A stretch of DNA of 64,000 nt from Gordonia tangerina (lineage in GTDB: Bacteria > Actinomycetota > Actinomycetes > Mycobacteriales > Mycobacteriaceae). The DNA lies in the NCBI RefSeq assembly GCF_021556435.1, contig NZ_JAKGCU010000002.1, forward strand, positions 310,001-374,000. The letters run 5' to 3'. The notes beneath the pieces were generated by a model, which worked only from the letters and a program-made list of their open reading frames with translations, made no database searches and had not been told where the DNA came from. The first letter of the stretch is position 1. Each line of letters opens with the position of its first letter. The position numbers and the translations under genes were made by a program. Shown here in pieces: positions 1 to 9,494 of this stretch.

Positions 1-70
1 ATTCGCCGCCGTTCTCGCGTTCTTCCTACTCAAGCCGATCTGGACCAGCCGCGGTCGTTGGAAGAACTGA
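1..70 (+). CDS. C-terminal end of a membrane protein (partial)
   Basis: Only the last 23 codons are inside the window, read in the frame that begins at base 2 and ends at TGA 68-70. The visible end is a hydrophobic stretch (FAAVLAFFLL) followed by a basic tail (KPIWTSRGRWKN), which is typical of a final membrane helix with a cytoplasmic tail. The gene runs convergently into rlmN with six bases between the stops. The family cannot be named from this fragment; it could be a transporter or a small membrane protein. Confidence 0.55.
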   Translation, partial: FAAVLAFFLLKPIWTSRGRWKN

Positions 71-76
71 CGCCGG

Positions 77-1183
77 TCAGCGTTCTCCGGCGGCCAACTG
101 GCCGCAGGCTGCGGCGATCTCCTGGCCGCGGGTGTCCCGGACGGTGCACGACACACCCTGTTCCCGTACCCGCCTGACGAATTCGCGCTCCACCGGCTTC
201 GGGCTCGCATCCCATTCGGACCCCGGTGTGGGATTCAACGGGATCAGATTCACGTGGACCAGCGATCCCAGTGCCCGACGCAACTTCTCCCCCAGCATGT
301 CCGCTCGCCACGGCTGATCGTTGACGTCGCGGATCAGGGCGTACTCGATCGAGACACGACGGCCGGTGGTGTCGGCGTAGTAGCGCGCCGCGTCCAGCAC
401 CTCGGCCACCGACCATCGGTTGTTGACCGGCACCAGCGTGTCGCGCAGTTCGTCGTCGGGTGTGTGCAGCGACACCGCGAGCGTCACCGCCAACCCCTCG
501 TCGGCCAGGCGTCGGATCGACGGGGCCAGTCCGACCGTGGAGACGGTGACCGATCGCGCGGAGATCCCGAGTCCGTCGGGCACCGGCGAGGTGATCTGCC
601 GCACCGCACTGACCACGCGCTTGTAGTTTGCCAGCGGCTCACCCATACCCATGAAGACGACGTTCGACAGCCGGCCCGGTTCCCCGAACTCCCCGTCGCG
701 CAATGCGCGCGCTGCCGCACGCACCTGGTCGACGATCTCGGCGGTCGACAGATTGCGGTCCAGACCGCCCTGTCCGGTCGCGCAGAACGGGCATGCCATG
801 CCGCAACCGGCCTGACTCGAGATGCACAGTGTGTTGCGATCGGAGTAGCGCATCAGCACGCTCTCGAGCAGAGTGCCGTCGTGCAGTCGCCATAACGTCT
901 TGCGGGTGTCGCCGTCGTCGCAGGCGATGTGGCGCACCGGCGACAGCAGCGGCGGGAAGAGATTCTGCCCGACGGCATCGCGGGCCGCCGACGGCAGATC
1001 GGTCATTTCGGCCACATCACCGTTGAGTCGGCCGAAGTACTGCCGGGCCAACTGATTTGCGCGGAACTTCGGCAGACCGAGTGCGGAGAGCGCGGTCACC
1101 CGGCCTGCGGTGTCCAGGTCGGCGAAGTGGGTGGGCGGACGCCCGCGCTTGGGCGCGTCGAACACGAGCGGCAATGACGTCAT
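77..1183 (-). CDS. rlmN: Dual-specificity 23S rRNA/tRNA (adenine-C2) methyltransferase RlmN
   Basis: Radical-SAM enzyme that methylates C2 of A2503 in 23S rRNA and of A37 in some tRNAs, tuning decoding accuracy. The 368-residue product carries the CxxxCxxC iron-sulfur motif (C127, C131, C134 in GCGMACPFC), a GMGEPL motif, and a C-terminal [14 protein letters not shown] block whose C360 matches the catalytic cysteine that forms the methyl adduct. I take ATG 1181-1183 because the protein then starts [10 protein letters not shown]; longer in-frame readings are non-conserved and would run across the neighbouring gene's start. No Shine-Dalgarno is visible; a GACAAT element sits where a -10 of a leaderless mRNA would be. 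The gene diverges from the LapA-domain gene across 30 bp. The same gene order (rlmN beside cdsA-frr-pyrH) is found in mycobacteria. Confidence 0.95.
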   Translation of the reverse strand: MTSLPLVFDAPKRGRPPTHFADLDTAGRVTALSALGLPKFRANQLARQYFGRLNGDVAEMTDLPSAARDAVGQNLFPPLLSPVRHIACDDGDTRKTLWRLHDGTLLESVLMRYSDRNTLCISSQAGCGMACPFCATGQGGLDRNLSTAEIVDQVRAAARALRDGEFGEPGRLSNVVFMGMGEPLANYKRVVSAVRQITSPVPDGLGISARSVTVSTVGLAPSIRRLADEGLAVTLAVSLHTPDDELRDTLVPVNNRWSVAEVLDAARYYADTTGRRVSIEYALIRDVNDQPWRADMLGEKLRRALGSLVHVNLIPLNPTPGSEWDASPKPVEREFVRRVREQGVSCTVRDTRGQEIAAACGQLAAGER

Positions 1184-1213
1184 ACCGTTATTGTCGCATG
1201 TCATGATGGCTGT
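1184..1213. promoter_or_regulatory. 30-bp divergent promoter, both sides possibly leaderless
   Basis: Only 30 bases separate the two divergent ATG codons. Reading away from each start, the hexamer at -12 to -7 is GACAAT on the rlmN side and CATGAT on the lapA side; both fit the loose TANNNT core at its A2 and T6 positions. Neither gene has a Shine-Dalgarno sequence in this space, so leaderless transcripts starting at each ATG are the simplest reading. This is inference from spacing and weak motif matches. Confidence 0.35.
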
Positions 1214-1600
1214 ATGACGACACCGGATCCGCAGCCGCACCGGCCCGTCGGCGCGGGCGAGCCGATCGAGCATCCCACCACGCCGGAGCCCGACGGCGAG
1301 CATCAGGCGCTGTTGGCCGAGCGCGATGAGCTGCGCACCAAGATCAAGAAGGTGGAGCACACCCGGACTCGGGCGACGTTCTACGGTCTGGTGATCGGCG
1401 CCGTGATCACCATCCTGCTGCTCATCTTCATCCTGCAGAACCTGGAGAGCCAGACGATCATGCTGATCTTCTGGGAGGTCAACCTGCCGCTCGGGGTGAG
1501 TCTGCTGATCGCCGCCATCGCCGGTGCGTTGATCGTGGCGTTCGCGGGCGGGCTCCGCATGCTGCAGCTCAGCCGGGCGTTGAAAAAGGCCAAACGCTGA
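1214..1600 (+). CDS. LapA-domain (DUF1049) small membrane protein
   Basis: A 128-residue protein with a polar N-terminal tail rich in Pro, Glu and His, a charged helix (about 31-52), a membrane helix at about 56-75 and a second at about 92-113, then a basic end RALKKAKR. The LIFILQN and FWEVNLPLG segments between the helices are hallmarks of the lipopolysaccharide assembly protein A domain (DUF1049). In Gram-negatives LapA family members act in envelope assembly; in actinobacteria the role is unknown. The two-helix hairpin places both ends in the cytoplasm by the positive-inside rule. It converges on cdsA with 12 bases between. Confidence 0.8.
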   Translation: MTTPDPQPHRPVGAGEPIEHPTTPEPDGEHQALLAERDELRTKIKKVEHTRTRATFYGLVIGAVITILLLIFILQNLESQTIMLIFWEVNLPLGVSLLIAAIAGALIVAFAGGLRMLQLSRALKKAKR

Positions 1601-1601
1601 C

Positions 1602-1628
1602 GACGGCGCTGCTCACAGCAACGCCGTC
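1602..1628. terminator. Bidirectional hairpin between lapA-like gene and cdsA
   Basis: GACGGCG at 1602-1608 pairs with CGCCGTC at 1622-1628, and TGCT (1610-1613) with AGCA (1617-1620), giving an almost continuous stem closed by CAC. It lies exactly where two genes converge and overlaps the last codons of cdsA. There is no long T run, as is common for actinobacterial terminators. Confidence 0.5.
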
Positions 1629-2524
1629 AACACCGCCCAGACGATGAAGGCCGACGGCAGCAGCGAATCGAGACGATCCATGATGCCGCCGTGGCCAGGC
1701 AACAGCGTACCCATGTCCTTGATTCCCAGGTCGCGCTTGACCTGAGATTCGACCAGGTCACCAAGGGTGGCGCAGACCACCAATACCGGCCCCAGGATCA
1801 TGCCGACCCACCAGTGGGCGTCGAGCAGGAACACCCCGCAACACACCGCTCCGCCCGTACCCACCAGGAACGACCCGACCAGGCCTTCCCAGCTCTTCTT
1901 CGGGCTGATCGCCGGCGCCATCGGATGTTTGCCGAACAGCACACCGAAGCCGTAGCCACCGACGTCGGAGCAGACCACCACCACCATCAGGGTCGCCACC
2001 CGCGCGGCGCCATGATCCTGGACCACCAACTGCGCGCCGAAGGATGCCAGCAGCGGCAGCCAGGCGAGGATGAACACGCTGGCGGCGAGGTTGCGCAGAT
2101 AATTCTCCGGCGCGTGGTGAATTCCTTGCGCCAGCAGCATCCAGACCATCAGCACCAGCACTGTCGCGACGAAGGCGGTCAGGACACCGGTGGGACCCCA
2201 GGGCCACCCGGACCAGATGATGACCTGCCCGCCGATGACCAGTGGCCAGAACGCAATCTGATAGCCACCGTCGCGCAGTCGCTTGAAGACCTCCCATGTG
2301 GCGATCGCGAATGCGACCGCCACCACCCCGTACCAGATCTTCGGCGCGAAGATCAGGATCAGGATGATCGAGATACCGAGCGAGAATCCGACCGCGAGCG
2401 CAGCCGGGAGATTGCGTCCGGCGCGCGACTTCGTGGTCTTCGGCGCGTCCGGGGTCTCCGGGCTATCGGTCGATTCGGTGGCCATCGGCTGCGGTGACGA
2501 TGCGTGGGGGCGATCGGTGCTCAC
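1613..2524 (-). CDS. cdsA: Phosphatidate cytidylyltransferase CdsA
   Basis: Makes CDP-diacylglycerol from CTP and phosphatidic acid at the inner membrane, the precursor of phosphatidylinositol, phosphatidylglycerol and cardiolipin. The 303-residue protein has a long polar N-terminal tail (about 45 residues), about eight hydrophobic helices, and the family signature near the C-terminus ([20 protein letters not shown] followed by GIMDRLDSL) with the catalytic Asp residues. SPKKSWEG is also conserved. The start is GTG 2522-2524 and overlaps the frr stop in a GTGA junction, so the two are translationally coupled. Same order as M. tuberculosis Rv2881c-Rv2882c. Confidence 0.95.
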   Translation of the reverse strand: MSTDRPHASSPQPMATESTDSPETPDAPKTTKSRAGRNLPAALAVGFSLGISIILILIFAPKIWYGVVAVAFAIATWEVFKRLRDGGYQIAFWPLVIGGQVIIWSGWPWGPTGVLTAFVATVLVLMVWMLLAQGIHHAPENYLRNLAASVFILAWLPLLASFGAQLVVQDHGAARVATLMVVVVCSDVGGYGFGVLFGKHPMAPAISPKKSWEGLVGSFLVGTGGAVCCGVFLLDAHWWVGMILGPVLVVCATLGDLVESQVKRDLGIKDMGTLLPGHGGIMDRLDSLLPSAFIVWAVLTALL

Positions 2525-3078
2525 ACCTCGAGCAATTCGTTCTCTTTGTGCTTCACGAGTTCGTCGACCTGGGTGACGTAACCGGCGGTCGTCTTGTCGA
2601 GTTCCTTCTCCGCGCGGTTCACCTCGTCCTCGCCGGCCTCGCCATCCTTCTGGATGCGTTTGAGCTCGTCGACGGCCTTGCGGCGCACGTTGCGGATCGC
2701 GACCTTGGCGTCTTCGCCCTTGCTCTTGGCCTGCTTCACCAGCTCCTTGCGACGATCCTCGGTGAGCTGCGGGATCGCCACCCGGATGACGTTGCCGTCA
2801 TTGGTCGGGTTCACACCGAGATCGGAGTTGCGGATGGCGGTTTCGATGTCCCGCAGGGTCGAGGCCTCATAGGGCTTGATCACCACCAGGCGCGCCTCGG
2901 GGGTGTTGATGCCTGCCACCTGGGTGATCGGCGTGAGAGCGCCGTAGTACTCGATGTGGACCTTGTTGAACATCGCCGGGTTGGCGCGACCGGTACGGAT
3001 GGAGCCCATGTCGTCTTTGGCGACACTGACCGCCTTCTCCATTTTCTCTTCGGCGTCCAGGAGCGCATCGTCGATCAT
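2521..3078 (-). CDS. frr: Ribosome recycling factor
   Basis: RRF splits the post-termination ribosome together with EF-G. The 185-residue length is standard. Visible family blocks are [15 protein letters not shown] near residues 27-41, the PxxQxA-type hinge around [13 protein letters not shown], and the long C-terminal helix of the three-helix bundle ([20 protein letters not shown]). It lies 54 bases after pyrH and overlaps cdsA by four bases, forming the conserved pyrH-frr-cdsA operon. No unusual feature is seen. Confidence 0.97.
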   Translation of the reverse strand: MIDDALLDAEEKMEKAVSVAKDDMGSIRTGRANPAMFNKVHIEYYGALTPITQVAGINTPEARLVVIKPYEASTLRDIETAIRNSDLGVNPTNDGNVIRVAIPQLTEDRRKELVKQAKSKGEDAKVAIRNVRRKAVDELKRIQKDGEAGEDEVNRAEKELDKTTAGYVTQVDELVKHKENELLEV

Positions 3079-3132
3079 CGTCGTCCTATATCTACTCGGT
3101 GCGGTGTGCGTGTGGGATGAGTGTCGGGTCGA

Positions 3133-3873
3133 TCAGGTGGCGACCAGGGTGCCGATCCGTTCGCCCGCGACGGCCCGGGCGATGTTGCCCTGCTCGAGCA
3201 AATTGAACACCAGGATCGGCATTTTGTTGTCCATACAGAGACTGAACGCGGTCGCGTCGGCGACCTTGAGCTCTTTGTCCAGCACCTCGCGGTGGGTGAT
3301 CTCGGTGAACAGTTTCGCGTCGGGCACCGTGCGCGGGTCGGCGTCGAAGACCCCGTCGACGCCCTTGGCCATCAGCACCACCTCGGCCTTGATCTCCAGG
3401 GCACGCTGCGCGGCGGTGGTGTCGGTGGAGAAGTACGGCATCCCCATGCCGGCACCGAAGATCACCACCCGCCCCTTCTCGAGGTGTCGCTGCGCCCGAA
3501 GCGGCAGATACGGTTCGGCCACCTGCCCCATCGTGATCGCGGTCTGCACACGCGTGGAGACGCCCCGCTTCTCCAGGAAGTCCTGCAGCGCGAGACAGTT
3601 CATCACTGTGCCGAGCATGCCCATGTAGTCCGAGCGGGCGCGGTCGAGGCCGCGTTGCTGCAGTTCGGCACCGCGGAAGAAGTTTCCGCCGCCGATCACG
3701 ACCGCGACCTGCACACCCGATCCGACGACTTCGGCGATCTGGTCGGCGACAGTACCGACGACATCGGGGTCGAGTCCGACTCCGCCACCTCCGAACATCT
3801 CACCGCCGAGCTTGAGGAGCACCCGGGTGAAGCCGTGACGCTCGGACTCGTGCGGGGCCGGGGTTTCGCTCAT
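3133..3873 (-). CDS. pyrH: Uridylate kinase
   Basis: UMP kinase (UMP to UDP) of the amino-acid-kinase fold, not related to eukaryotic UMP/CMP kinases; an essential step of pyrimidine nucleotide supply. The 246-residue protein shows [11 protein letters not shown] near residue 20 (phosphate-binding Lys-Gly-Gly), GGGNFFRG, an [17 protein letters not shown] block, and [15 protein letters not shown] near the C-terminal third. ATG 3871-3873 is chosen because an AGGAAG Shine-Dalgarno lies a few bases upstream and residues before this start are not conserved. First gene of the pyrH-frr-cdsA run; the 150 bases upstream (3874-4023) hold its promoter. Confidence 0.97.
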   Translation of the reverse strand: MSETPAPHESERHGFTRVLLKLGGEMFGGGGVGLDPDVVGTVADQIAEVVGSGVQVAVVIGGGNFFRGAELQQRGLDRARSDYMGMLGTVMNCLALQDFLEKRGVSTRVQTAITMGQVAEPYLPLRAQRHLEKGRVVIFGAGMGMPYFSTDTTAAQRALEIKAEVVLMAKGVDGVFDADPRTVPDAKLFTEITHREVLDKELKVADATAFSLCMDNKMPILVFNLLEQGNIARAVAGERIGTLVAT

Positions 3874-4023
3874 CCAACTTCCTCCACTGGTCGATTCGGT
3901 GAATATCGTACGTCCCGGCGTGAGGTGTTCGATGACATGCGGCGTCACAAACCGTTCACAAGGGCACCGAAGGACCCCGACCTGCTGTTCGGTGGCGGGC
4001 CGCGGGGTGGAGGCGGCGCGGCG

Positions 4024-4968
4024 TCAGCGACTGCCGACGGCGGCCAGGACGGTCCGCATGGGTGGCCGGTCGTCGAGGACCGGATACGACCGACGGATGG
4101 TATGACTGCCGTCGGCCATCACGAACTGGGTCAAGGCACTTCCCGAATCCTCGACACCGACGCGAGCGAGTAGCGTCGCGACGATCTGTCGAGCCATCGG
4201 CCCGAGTTCGTGCAGGGGGCGGTTGCGATGGATGCGGGTGCCGAGGTCGATCTGACCGATGGCGTCGATGCCGAATTGCTCCACCGTGTCGAGGATGATG
4301 CCGATCTCCACCCCGTACCCGGCTGCAAACGGGATCGAGGTCAACAGTTCACGTGTGCCGGCGTACTCCCCGGCCAGCGGCTGGATCAGCGCGCCGAGCT
4401 CGGGCCGCAGCGCGGCGAGCAACGGCCGTACCACGAGCTCGGTGACCCGACCGCCTCCGGCGGGATCGACGCCTGCCGCGCTCAGCAGCGGCCGACGGTA
4501 ATAGCCCTTGACGAGATGCAGTTCGGGCACCATCAGCAGCGGCGCGACCAGACGAGGGACGTACCCGGGGTCCGGCGAGACGAGGTCGCTGTCGACAAAC
4601 ACCACCAGGTCGCCACAGGTGGTGGCCAACGACCGCCACAAGACCTCACCCTTCCCGTCGAGCACCGGGACATCCGGGAGAGCCGACTGCCGGGTTTCGA
4701 CACGTGCACCGGCGGCCGCCGCGCTCGCCATGGTGTTGTCCGACGACCCCGAGTCGACGACCACGATCTCGTCGACAAGTCCGCCGAGCAGAGGCGTGAT
4801 GCTCGCGACCACCGACGCGACCGTGGCCTCCTCGTCGAGCGCGGGCAGCACCACCGACACCGTCCGGCCGTCCTTGCGGTCGATGAGCTCGTCGACGCTC
4901 CAAGGCAGGCGATCCCAGGTGTTGGTCTCCAACCAGGGGGCCGAATCCTGCATCCCCGCGATCGTCAT
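4024..4968 (-). CDS. gpgS: Glucosyl-3-phosphoglycerate synthase
   Basis: A GT-A fold retaining glycosyltransferase (GT81) that joins glucose from NDP-glucose to 3-phosphoglycerate, the first step toward glucosylglycerate and the methylglucose lipopolysaccharides that regulate fatty-acid synthesis in mycobacteria. The 314-residue protein contains VSVVLPALDEEATV near the start, VVDSGSSDNT, the metal-binding VFVDSDLV (DxD-like), GGGRVTELVVRPLLA, and AGYGVEIGI, all shared with mycobacterial GpgS. ATG 4966-4968 overlaps the stop of the upstream esterase gene (ATGA). In M. tuberculosis gpgS (Rv1208) is elsewhere, so its location beside pyrH and its coupling to an esterase are unusual. Confidence 0.9.
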   Translation of the reverse strand: MTIAGMQDSAPWLETNTWDRLPWSVDELIDRKDGRTVSVVLPALDEEATVASVVASITPLLGGLVDEIVVVDSGSSDNTMASAAAAGARVETRQSALPDVPVLDGKGEVLWRSLATTCGDLVVFVDSDLVSPDPGYVPRLVAPLLMVPELHLVKGYYRRPLLSAAGVDPAGGGRVTELVVRPLLAALRPELGALIQPLAGEYAGTRELLTSIPFAAGYGVEIGIILDTVEQFGIDAIGQIDLGTRIHRNRPLHELGPMARQIVATLLARVGVEDSGSALTQFVMADGSHTIRRSYPVLDDRPPMRTVLAAVGSR

Positions 4969-5990
4969 CCCGCCAACGCCTCCTCGAATTGCGGCCAGGC
5001 CCGGTGGAGTTCGTCCTGCCAGTACGGCCAGGAATGCGTGCCACCGGCATAGAGGTGGAAGGTGGCCGGCACGCCGAGGGCACGCATGCGTTGCTGGAGG
5101 TTGCGAGTGCACTGCGCGGTCGCCGTCTCGATCACGGCGCCCACCGCGAGCTGATCGAACAGCTTCATTCCGTCTCCGTCGATGCCCGGTCCGTCGAGGG
5201 TGTCATAGCGTCCGGGCGCCCCCGACCCGTTGGACACGTAGATGGATTTGCCGCGGAAATCCTCGACATGCAGATAGGGATCATTGGCTGCCCAGGCCGG
5301 ATCGGAGGGCGGGCCCCACATGTTCAGTGTGTTGCCGCCGCCGCGACCTTCCACGACCATTCGGACCACCGCCTGCCCGACCGGATCACTGGTCTGCGCG
5401 CAGCCGCTGAACGATCCGAGCGCCCGATACCGCTGCGGCGCATGCAGTGACAGCTGGAAGACGGAGGTGCCGGCCATCGAAATGCCGGCGATCGCGTTAC
5501 GCCCGTTCCCGTCGAAACGGGTGTCGATGACCGCCGGTAGTTCGGCGGTCAGGAAGGTGGCCCACCGCTGGCGGCCCAGTGTCGGGTCGACGCGCTGCCA
5601 GTCGGTGAAGTAGCTGGCCGCACCACCCATCGGCACCACGACGTTGACGCCGCGCCCGGTGAAGAAGGATCGGATGTCGGTCTGATCGAACCAACTGCTG
5701 CCGCCCTCCCCGCCGGCGGCGCCGTTGAGCAGATAAAGGGTCGGGGCGGGCCCGTCGGTCGCTGCGGGCAGCACCTTCACCAGCAGGTCAGCACCCATCG
5801 ACGGCGAACGGACGGTCACGTCGACTTCCCGGCTCGGCTGCACCTGCTCGGCCACAATCCGTGCGATGCGCGGGTCGGCCGATGCCACACCCGGCCACAC
5901 CTGCGCCGTCATCGCCGACGCGATCGCGGCCAACACCGCACACCACACGACCGTCCGTGTCGGGCGTGCACCGCCCTCGGGTCTCATCAC
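4965..5990 (-). CDS. Antigen-85-like secreted alpha/beta-hydrolase (putative mycolyltransferase/esterase)
   Basis: A 341-residue secreted protein of the esterase D/antigen 85 group, which in mycolic-acid bacteria moves mycolates between trehalose and arabinogalactan. Residues 1-38 form a signal peptide with basic start, hydrophobic core and an ASA-type cleavage site. The nucleophile elbow is GISMAG (Ser171) and the C-terminal catalytic His is His319 in GGTHSWPYW; LYLLNGAAG and SSWFDQTD are typical oxyanion-side blocks, and the acid lies between. The start is the ATG at 5988-5990 or the next codon, also Met. It is coupled to gpgS and diverges from the PapA-like gene. Substrate is unknown; carboxylesterase activity without mycolyl transfer is possible. 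Confidence 0.82.
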   Translation of the reverse strand: MMRPEGGARPTRTVVWCAVLAAIASAMTAQVWPGVASADPRIARIVAEQVQPSREVDVTVRSPSMGADLLVKVLPAATDGPAPTLYLLNGAAGGEGGSSWFDQTDIRSFFTGRGVNVVVPMGGAASYFTDWQRVDPTLGRQRWATFLTAELPAVIDTRFDGNGRNAIAGISMAGTSVFQLSLHAPQRYRALGSFSGCAQTSDPVGQAVVRMVVEGRGGGNTLNMWGPPSDPAWAANDPYLHVEDFRGKSIYVSNGSGAPGRYDTLDGPGIDGDGMKLFDQLAVGAVIETATAQCTRNLQQRMRALGVPATFHLYAGGTHSWPYWQDELHRAWPQFEEALAG

Positions 5991-6288
5991 TGCGGTCCCC
6001 CAAGATTCGATCCGCCGGGCTCACATTCCAGATTCGAGTCGGAGTGTGCCCCACCCCCACTCACGTTCGTGGGAACAATGGTGGAGATCACAATTAGGAC
6101 AATCGACCCAGACAGTCGAACATGTTGTGAAACAAGACCTTTCAGAGTCAACTCCTTGATTGTCACGCGATGCCGACGGTACGGTCACAGCGTCGTCGAG
6201 TGATCTGGCACACACGGCGCCAGCCGACGGCCCCGGGCGCACTGCCCGCAGTCACACAACGCTGATGCGCAATGAAATGAGGTGCGAG
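5991..6288. other. Intergenic region between divergent esterase and acyltransferase genes
   Basis: These 298 bases contain no convincing gene. The central part (about 6061-6165) is less GC-rich than its flanks and should hold the divergent promoters. No unambiguous operator was found; CCCAC and GTGGG around 6056-6073 form a short inverted repeat only. Confidence 0.5.
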
Positions 6289-7710
6289 ATGGTCAGTTTC
6301 GGACTCATCGACGAATGGGATCCCCGACCCGGCCGGGTGACGAGTTGGGTCGCCGCACCACAGACGGTCGCCGCCGCCGAACACGCCCCGGATCATCACG
6401 TCCCGCCGTCGCACCAGCAGGAGGAGTACCTGCGCGCCGCGCAACGCAACCGGGATGCCGGCTTCCGCTTCTCCCGCCTCTGCCTGATCGCCTTCGACAT
6501 CCAGGCACCGCTCGACACCGAAGCGATGACCACGGCGCTGACCACGTTCCTGCGCCGTCACGACACCTTCCAATCGTGGTTCGCCGTCGACGATGACGGT
6601 GTGGTGTCCCGGCACGTGATCGACCCGGAGATCATCGAACTCGCCCACGCAGCTCACGGAGAGCTTCCCAACGCCGCGCAGATACGTGAACACGTGCAGG
6701 CGGAGACCCCCGGCCCGTTCCGTTGGGATTGCTTCAGCTTCGGCGCCATCGAGTGGGAGGGCGGGTTCACCCTCTACTGTGCGGTCGACCACCTCAACAC
6801 CGACGGCATCTCCCAGGCGATGACCTGCGTCGACCTGATGACGCTCTACATGAATGCGGCGTTCGGTATGGAGAATCCACTGTCTCCGGTCGGCAGCTAC
6901 GTGGACTATTGCGCGCGGGAACGGGCGATCTCACGCACGCTGAGCCGACACTCGCCGCATGTCCAGCGCTGGGTGGAGTTGGTGCAGGCACACGGCGGCA
7001 GCCTGCCCCGGTTCCCCCTGCCACTGGGCAAGGAGTCCGACACCCACACCCGTAGCGCGCATCTGACCACGTCCGTTTTCGACGAACCGGCAGCGCAACG
7101 GTTCGAAGATGTCTGTCGCGCCAACGGCGCCAACGTCACTGCCGGCCTCATGGCCGTCGCAGCAATGGCCTACGCCGACTTCACCGGTGAGTCCGACTAC
7201 CTCGGGATGACCCCGAAGAGCACTCGAGCGGCGGGCCCCGAACTCAACTCGGTCGGCTGGTTCACCAGCCTGATCCCGGTGCCGCTCACCGTCGACGGTG
7301 CGGCGAGGTTCACATCGATGGCGACCCAGGCGGGACACAGCTACGCGGCCGGCAAGGAGCTGACCGACGTGTCCTTCCATCGCGTCCTCGAACTCGTCGA
7401 GCCCGCCGACGGCATCCACGTCTCGCCCGGCTGGTCGGTGCCGATGATCTCTTACGTCGACGTCCGCAAGCTGCCGGGTGTGGAGATGTTCGACGCGATC
7501 AACGGCTGCCTCTACGGCAACCGCGGCAGCAGCGAGGAGGTGTTCCTGTGGATCAACCGATTCCAGGACGTGACCTCGATGACGTTCCTCTACCCCGACA
7601 CCGAGATCGCACACGTTTCGGTCAAGGAGTACATCGAGAAATTCATCGGCATCATGACCGCTGTCGCGACTGACGGCGACCACGTGTTGAGCGCCCCAGC
7701 GCTGGCGTGA
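6289..7710 (+). CDS. PapA-like condensation-domain acyltransferase
   Basis: A 473-residue condensation-superfamily enzyme like mycobacterial PapA proteins, which O-acylate trehalose or phthiocerol with fatty or polyketide chains. The N-terminus (IDEWDPRPGRVTSW) matches the PapA1/2/3 type, and the active-site HxxxDG is DHLNTDG with His168 and Asp172. The fold is a pair of CAT-like domains, one before and one after about residue 230. I use ATG 6289-6291 because GAGG precedes it by a few bases and the conserved N-terminus follows at once. It ends in a TGATG junction with the MFS gene, so the two are co-translated. A trehalose or glycolipid acylation role is likely; the exact acceptor cannot be read from sequence. 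Confidence 0.82.
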   Translation: MVSFGLIDEWDPRPGRVTSWVAAPQTVAAAEHAPDHHVPPSHQQEEYLRAAQRNRDAGFRFSRLCLIAFDIQAPLDTEAMTTALTTFLRRHDTFQSWFAVDDDGVVSRHVIDPEIIELAHAAHGELPNAAQIREHVQAETPGPFRWDCFSFGAIEWEGGFTLYCAVDHLNTDGISQAMTCVDLMTLYMNAAFGMENPLSPVGSYVDYCARERAISRTLSRHSPHVQRWVELVQAHGGSLPRFPLPLGKESDTHTRSAHLTTSVFDEPAAQRFEDVCRANGANVTAGLMAVAAMAYADFTGESDYLGMTPKSTRAAGPELNSVGWFTSLIPVPLTVDGAARFTSMATQAGHSYAAGKELTDVSFHRVLELVEPADGIHVSPGWSVPMISYVDVRKLPGVEMFDAINGCLYGNRGSSEEVFLWINRFQDVTSMTFLYPDTEIAHVSVKEYIEKFIGIMTAVATDGDHVLSAPALA

Positions 7711-9494
7711 TGACGGGAACCGATGTCGCCGAATCACATTCGGGGAAATCGGGGGCGCGCCGCTCAAGCGCGCCGCGCGAGGTCACGGCGTCCGGGCGGT
7801 CGGCGGCACTCGCACTGACCGGATGTCTGGTCGGCGTGTTCATGCAGATGCTCGACACGACGATTGTCAACATCGCCTTGCCCGACCTGACCCGCGAGCT
7901 AGGGGCGTCGACGTCGGAGCAGCTGTTCGTCCTCAGTGTGTACACGCTGGCGTTCGCATGCACACTGCTCACCGCCGCGACCCTCGGCGGCCGACTCGGG
8001 CGGCGACGGGTGTTCGTCGGATCGGTCATCGCCTTCGTCGTGACGTCGATGGCGTGTGGGCTCGCACAGAACCCGCTCGAGCTGATCGTGGCGCGGGGCG
8101 CGCAAGGGGTCAGTGCGGCGTTGATGTCGGCGCAGACACTAGCGTTGATCGCCGCGCTGTTCCCCAAGAGCCGACATCCACTGGTGTTCGGTGTCTACGG
8201 TGCGGTCGCCGGCCTCGCGGCCATGCTCGGTCCGGTCATCGGCGGCGTGCTGGTGACCGCGGACATCGCCGGCTGGGGGTGGCGGACAATCTTCTTCGTG
8301 AATCTGCCGATGGGTGTCGCGGCATGCGCGCTCGCGTGGCGACGACTGCCGCAGCTGCGCGATCGGCCGGCGGCCCGGATCGATCTGGCCGGCGTCGCGT
8401 TGTCCAGCGTCGGACTGTTCCTGCTGCTGTATCCCTTGGCGGTCGGCCGTGAGATGGGATGGCCGCCGCTGCTCTGGGTATTGTTGGCGCTCGCAGCTCT
8501 GATGCTCATCGCGTTCGTCGGGGTCGAGAAGCGCCTGCTCCGTGGCGGGGGCACACCGTTGTTGCGGTTGGACTTGTTCACCTCACGACGATTCGCACTC
8601 GGCCTGGTGCTGTCCCTGTTGTTCTTCAGCGTGTTCGCCGGGTTCTTCTTCACAGTGTCGATCACCACCCAGTTCGGCCTCGGATACTCCGCGTTGCGAA
8701 CCGGGCTGCTCGCTCTCCCGTTCGCGATCGGGGGCGCGCTGGGTTCGGTGGCGTCGCCGCAGGTCGTGTCGCGGATCGGCGCTGCCCGCACACTGGCACT
8801 CGGCGCGTTGCTACTCGGTGGCGGTCTGGCGTGTCTCGCTGTGGTCCTTCGCCCGGAGACCGCGATGTTGTCGGTGCCCGCGGTCATCGCCCCGCTGGTG
8901 GTGGGCGGGCTGGGTACGGGTGTGTTCGTCGCACCGTTGCAGACGACGATTCTGGCCGACACGTCCCCGGAGACCGTCGGATCGGCGTCCGGATGTGTTC
9001 CCACTGTCCAGCAGATCGGCGCCTCGATCGGCCTCGCCGTGGTGACGGTGTTCTTCTTCGGTCAGGTCGCCTCGCAGGCCGAGACGGCGGTGTCATCGGC
9101 GCGTACCCAGCTGACCGCCGAGCTGCGCGACAGCCCGGTCGAACCCATCTTCCGCGAGCCGGTGACCCAACGCTTCGCCGACTGCGCCTCGGCACAACTC
9201 ACCTCGGCCCATCCCGAACGGCCGGCCGCGGGCTGCCAACCCGGCGGCGGGGACACCACCGGTATGGCGGCCACAATCGCCGCACAAGCCGGCCCGCAGC
9301 TGCACCACGCCACTCGCACCGTCGCCGCACACAGCTTCGTGGGCGCATTCGTCGCGACCCTGTGGGTACTGGCGGGTGCCTGCGTGCTGATCGCGATTCT
9401 GTCGGGAACCCTGGGCCTGCGACGTCGACCCCGATCGGGTCGGGGTATCAGAACCGGGGCCACACAGCACGAACCCCGCGCCACCGGTAAGTGA
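7710..9494 (+). CDS. MFS transporter of the DHA2 (14-helix drug:H+ antiporter) family
   Basis: A 594-residue membrane protein of the EmrB/QacA type. Visible family features are GVFMQMLDTTIVNIALPDL in helix 1, LGGRLGRRRVFVG in the first cytoplasmic loop (motif A), and a Gly/Pro-rich helix 5 (GLAAMLGPVIGGVL, antiporter motif C). About fourteen hydrophobic segments are present. A large Cys-containing loop of about 80 residues precedes the last helix. It starts at ATG 7710-7712, overlapping the acyltransferase stop by one base (a GTG three bases earlier is the alternative). The coupling suggests it exports, or helps export, the acylated lipid, a job usually done by MmpL proteins; a drug efflux role is the alternative. 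Confidence 0.82.
   Translation: MTGTDVAESHSGKSGARRSSAPREVTASGRSAALALTGCLVGVFMQMLDTTIVNIALPDLTRELGASTSEQLFVLSVYTLAFACTLLTAATLGGRLGRRRVFVGSVIAFVVTSMACGLAQNPLELIVARGAQGVSAALMSAQTLALIAALFPKSRHPLVFGVYGAVAGLAAMLGPVIGGVLVTADIAGWGWRTIFFVNLPMGVAACALAWRRLPQLRDRPAARIDLAGVALSSVGLFLLLYPLAVGREMGWPPLLWVLLALAALMLIAFVGVEKRLLRGGGTPLLRLDLFTSRRFALGLVLSLLFFSVFAGFFFTVSITTQFGLGYSALRTGLLALPFAIGGALGSVASPQVVSRIGAARTLALGALLLGGGLACLAVVLRPETAMLSVPAVIAPLVVGGLGTGVFVAPLQTTILADTSPETVGSASGCVPTVQQIGASIGLAVVTVFFFGQVASQAETAVSSARTQLTAELRDSPVEPIFREPVTQRFADCASAQLTSAHPERPAAGCQPGGGDTTGMAATIAAQAGPQLHHATRTVAAHSFVGAFVATLWVLAGACVLIAILSGTLGLRRRPRSGRGIRTGATQHEPRATGK

Noticed and set aside
3121-4173. A 350-codon plus-strand frame opposite pyrH and the end of gpgS
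   Set aside because: Shadow of real minus-strand genes; composition is low-complexity His/Asp/Arg without domain signals.
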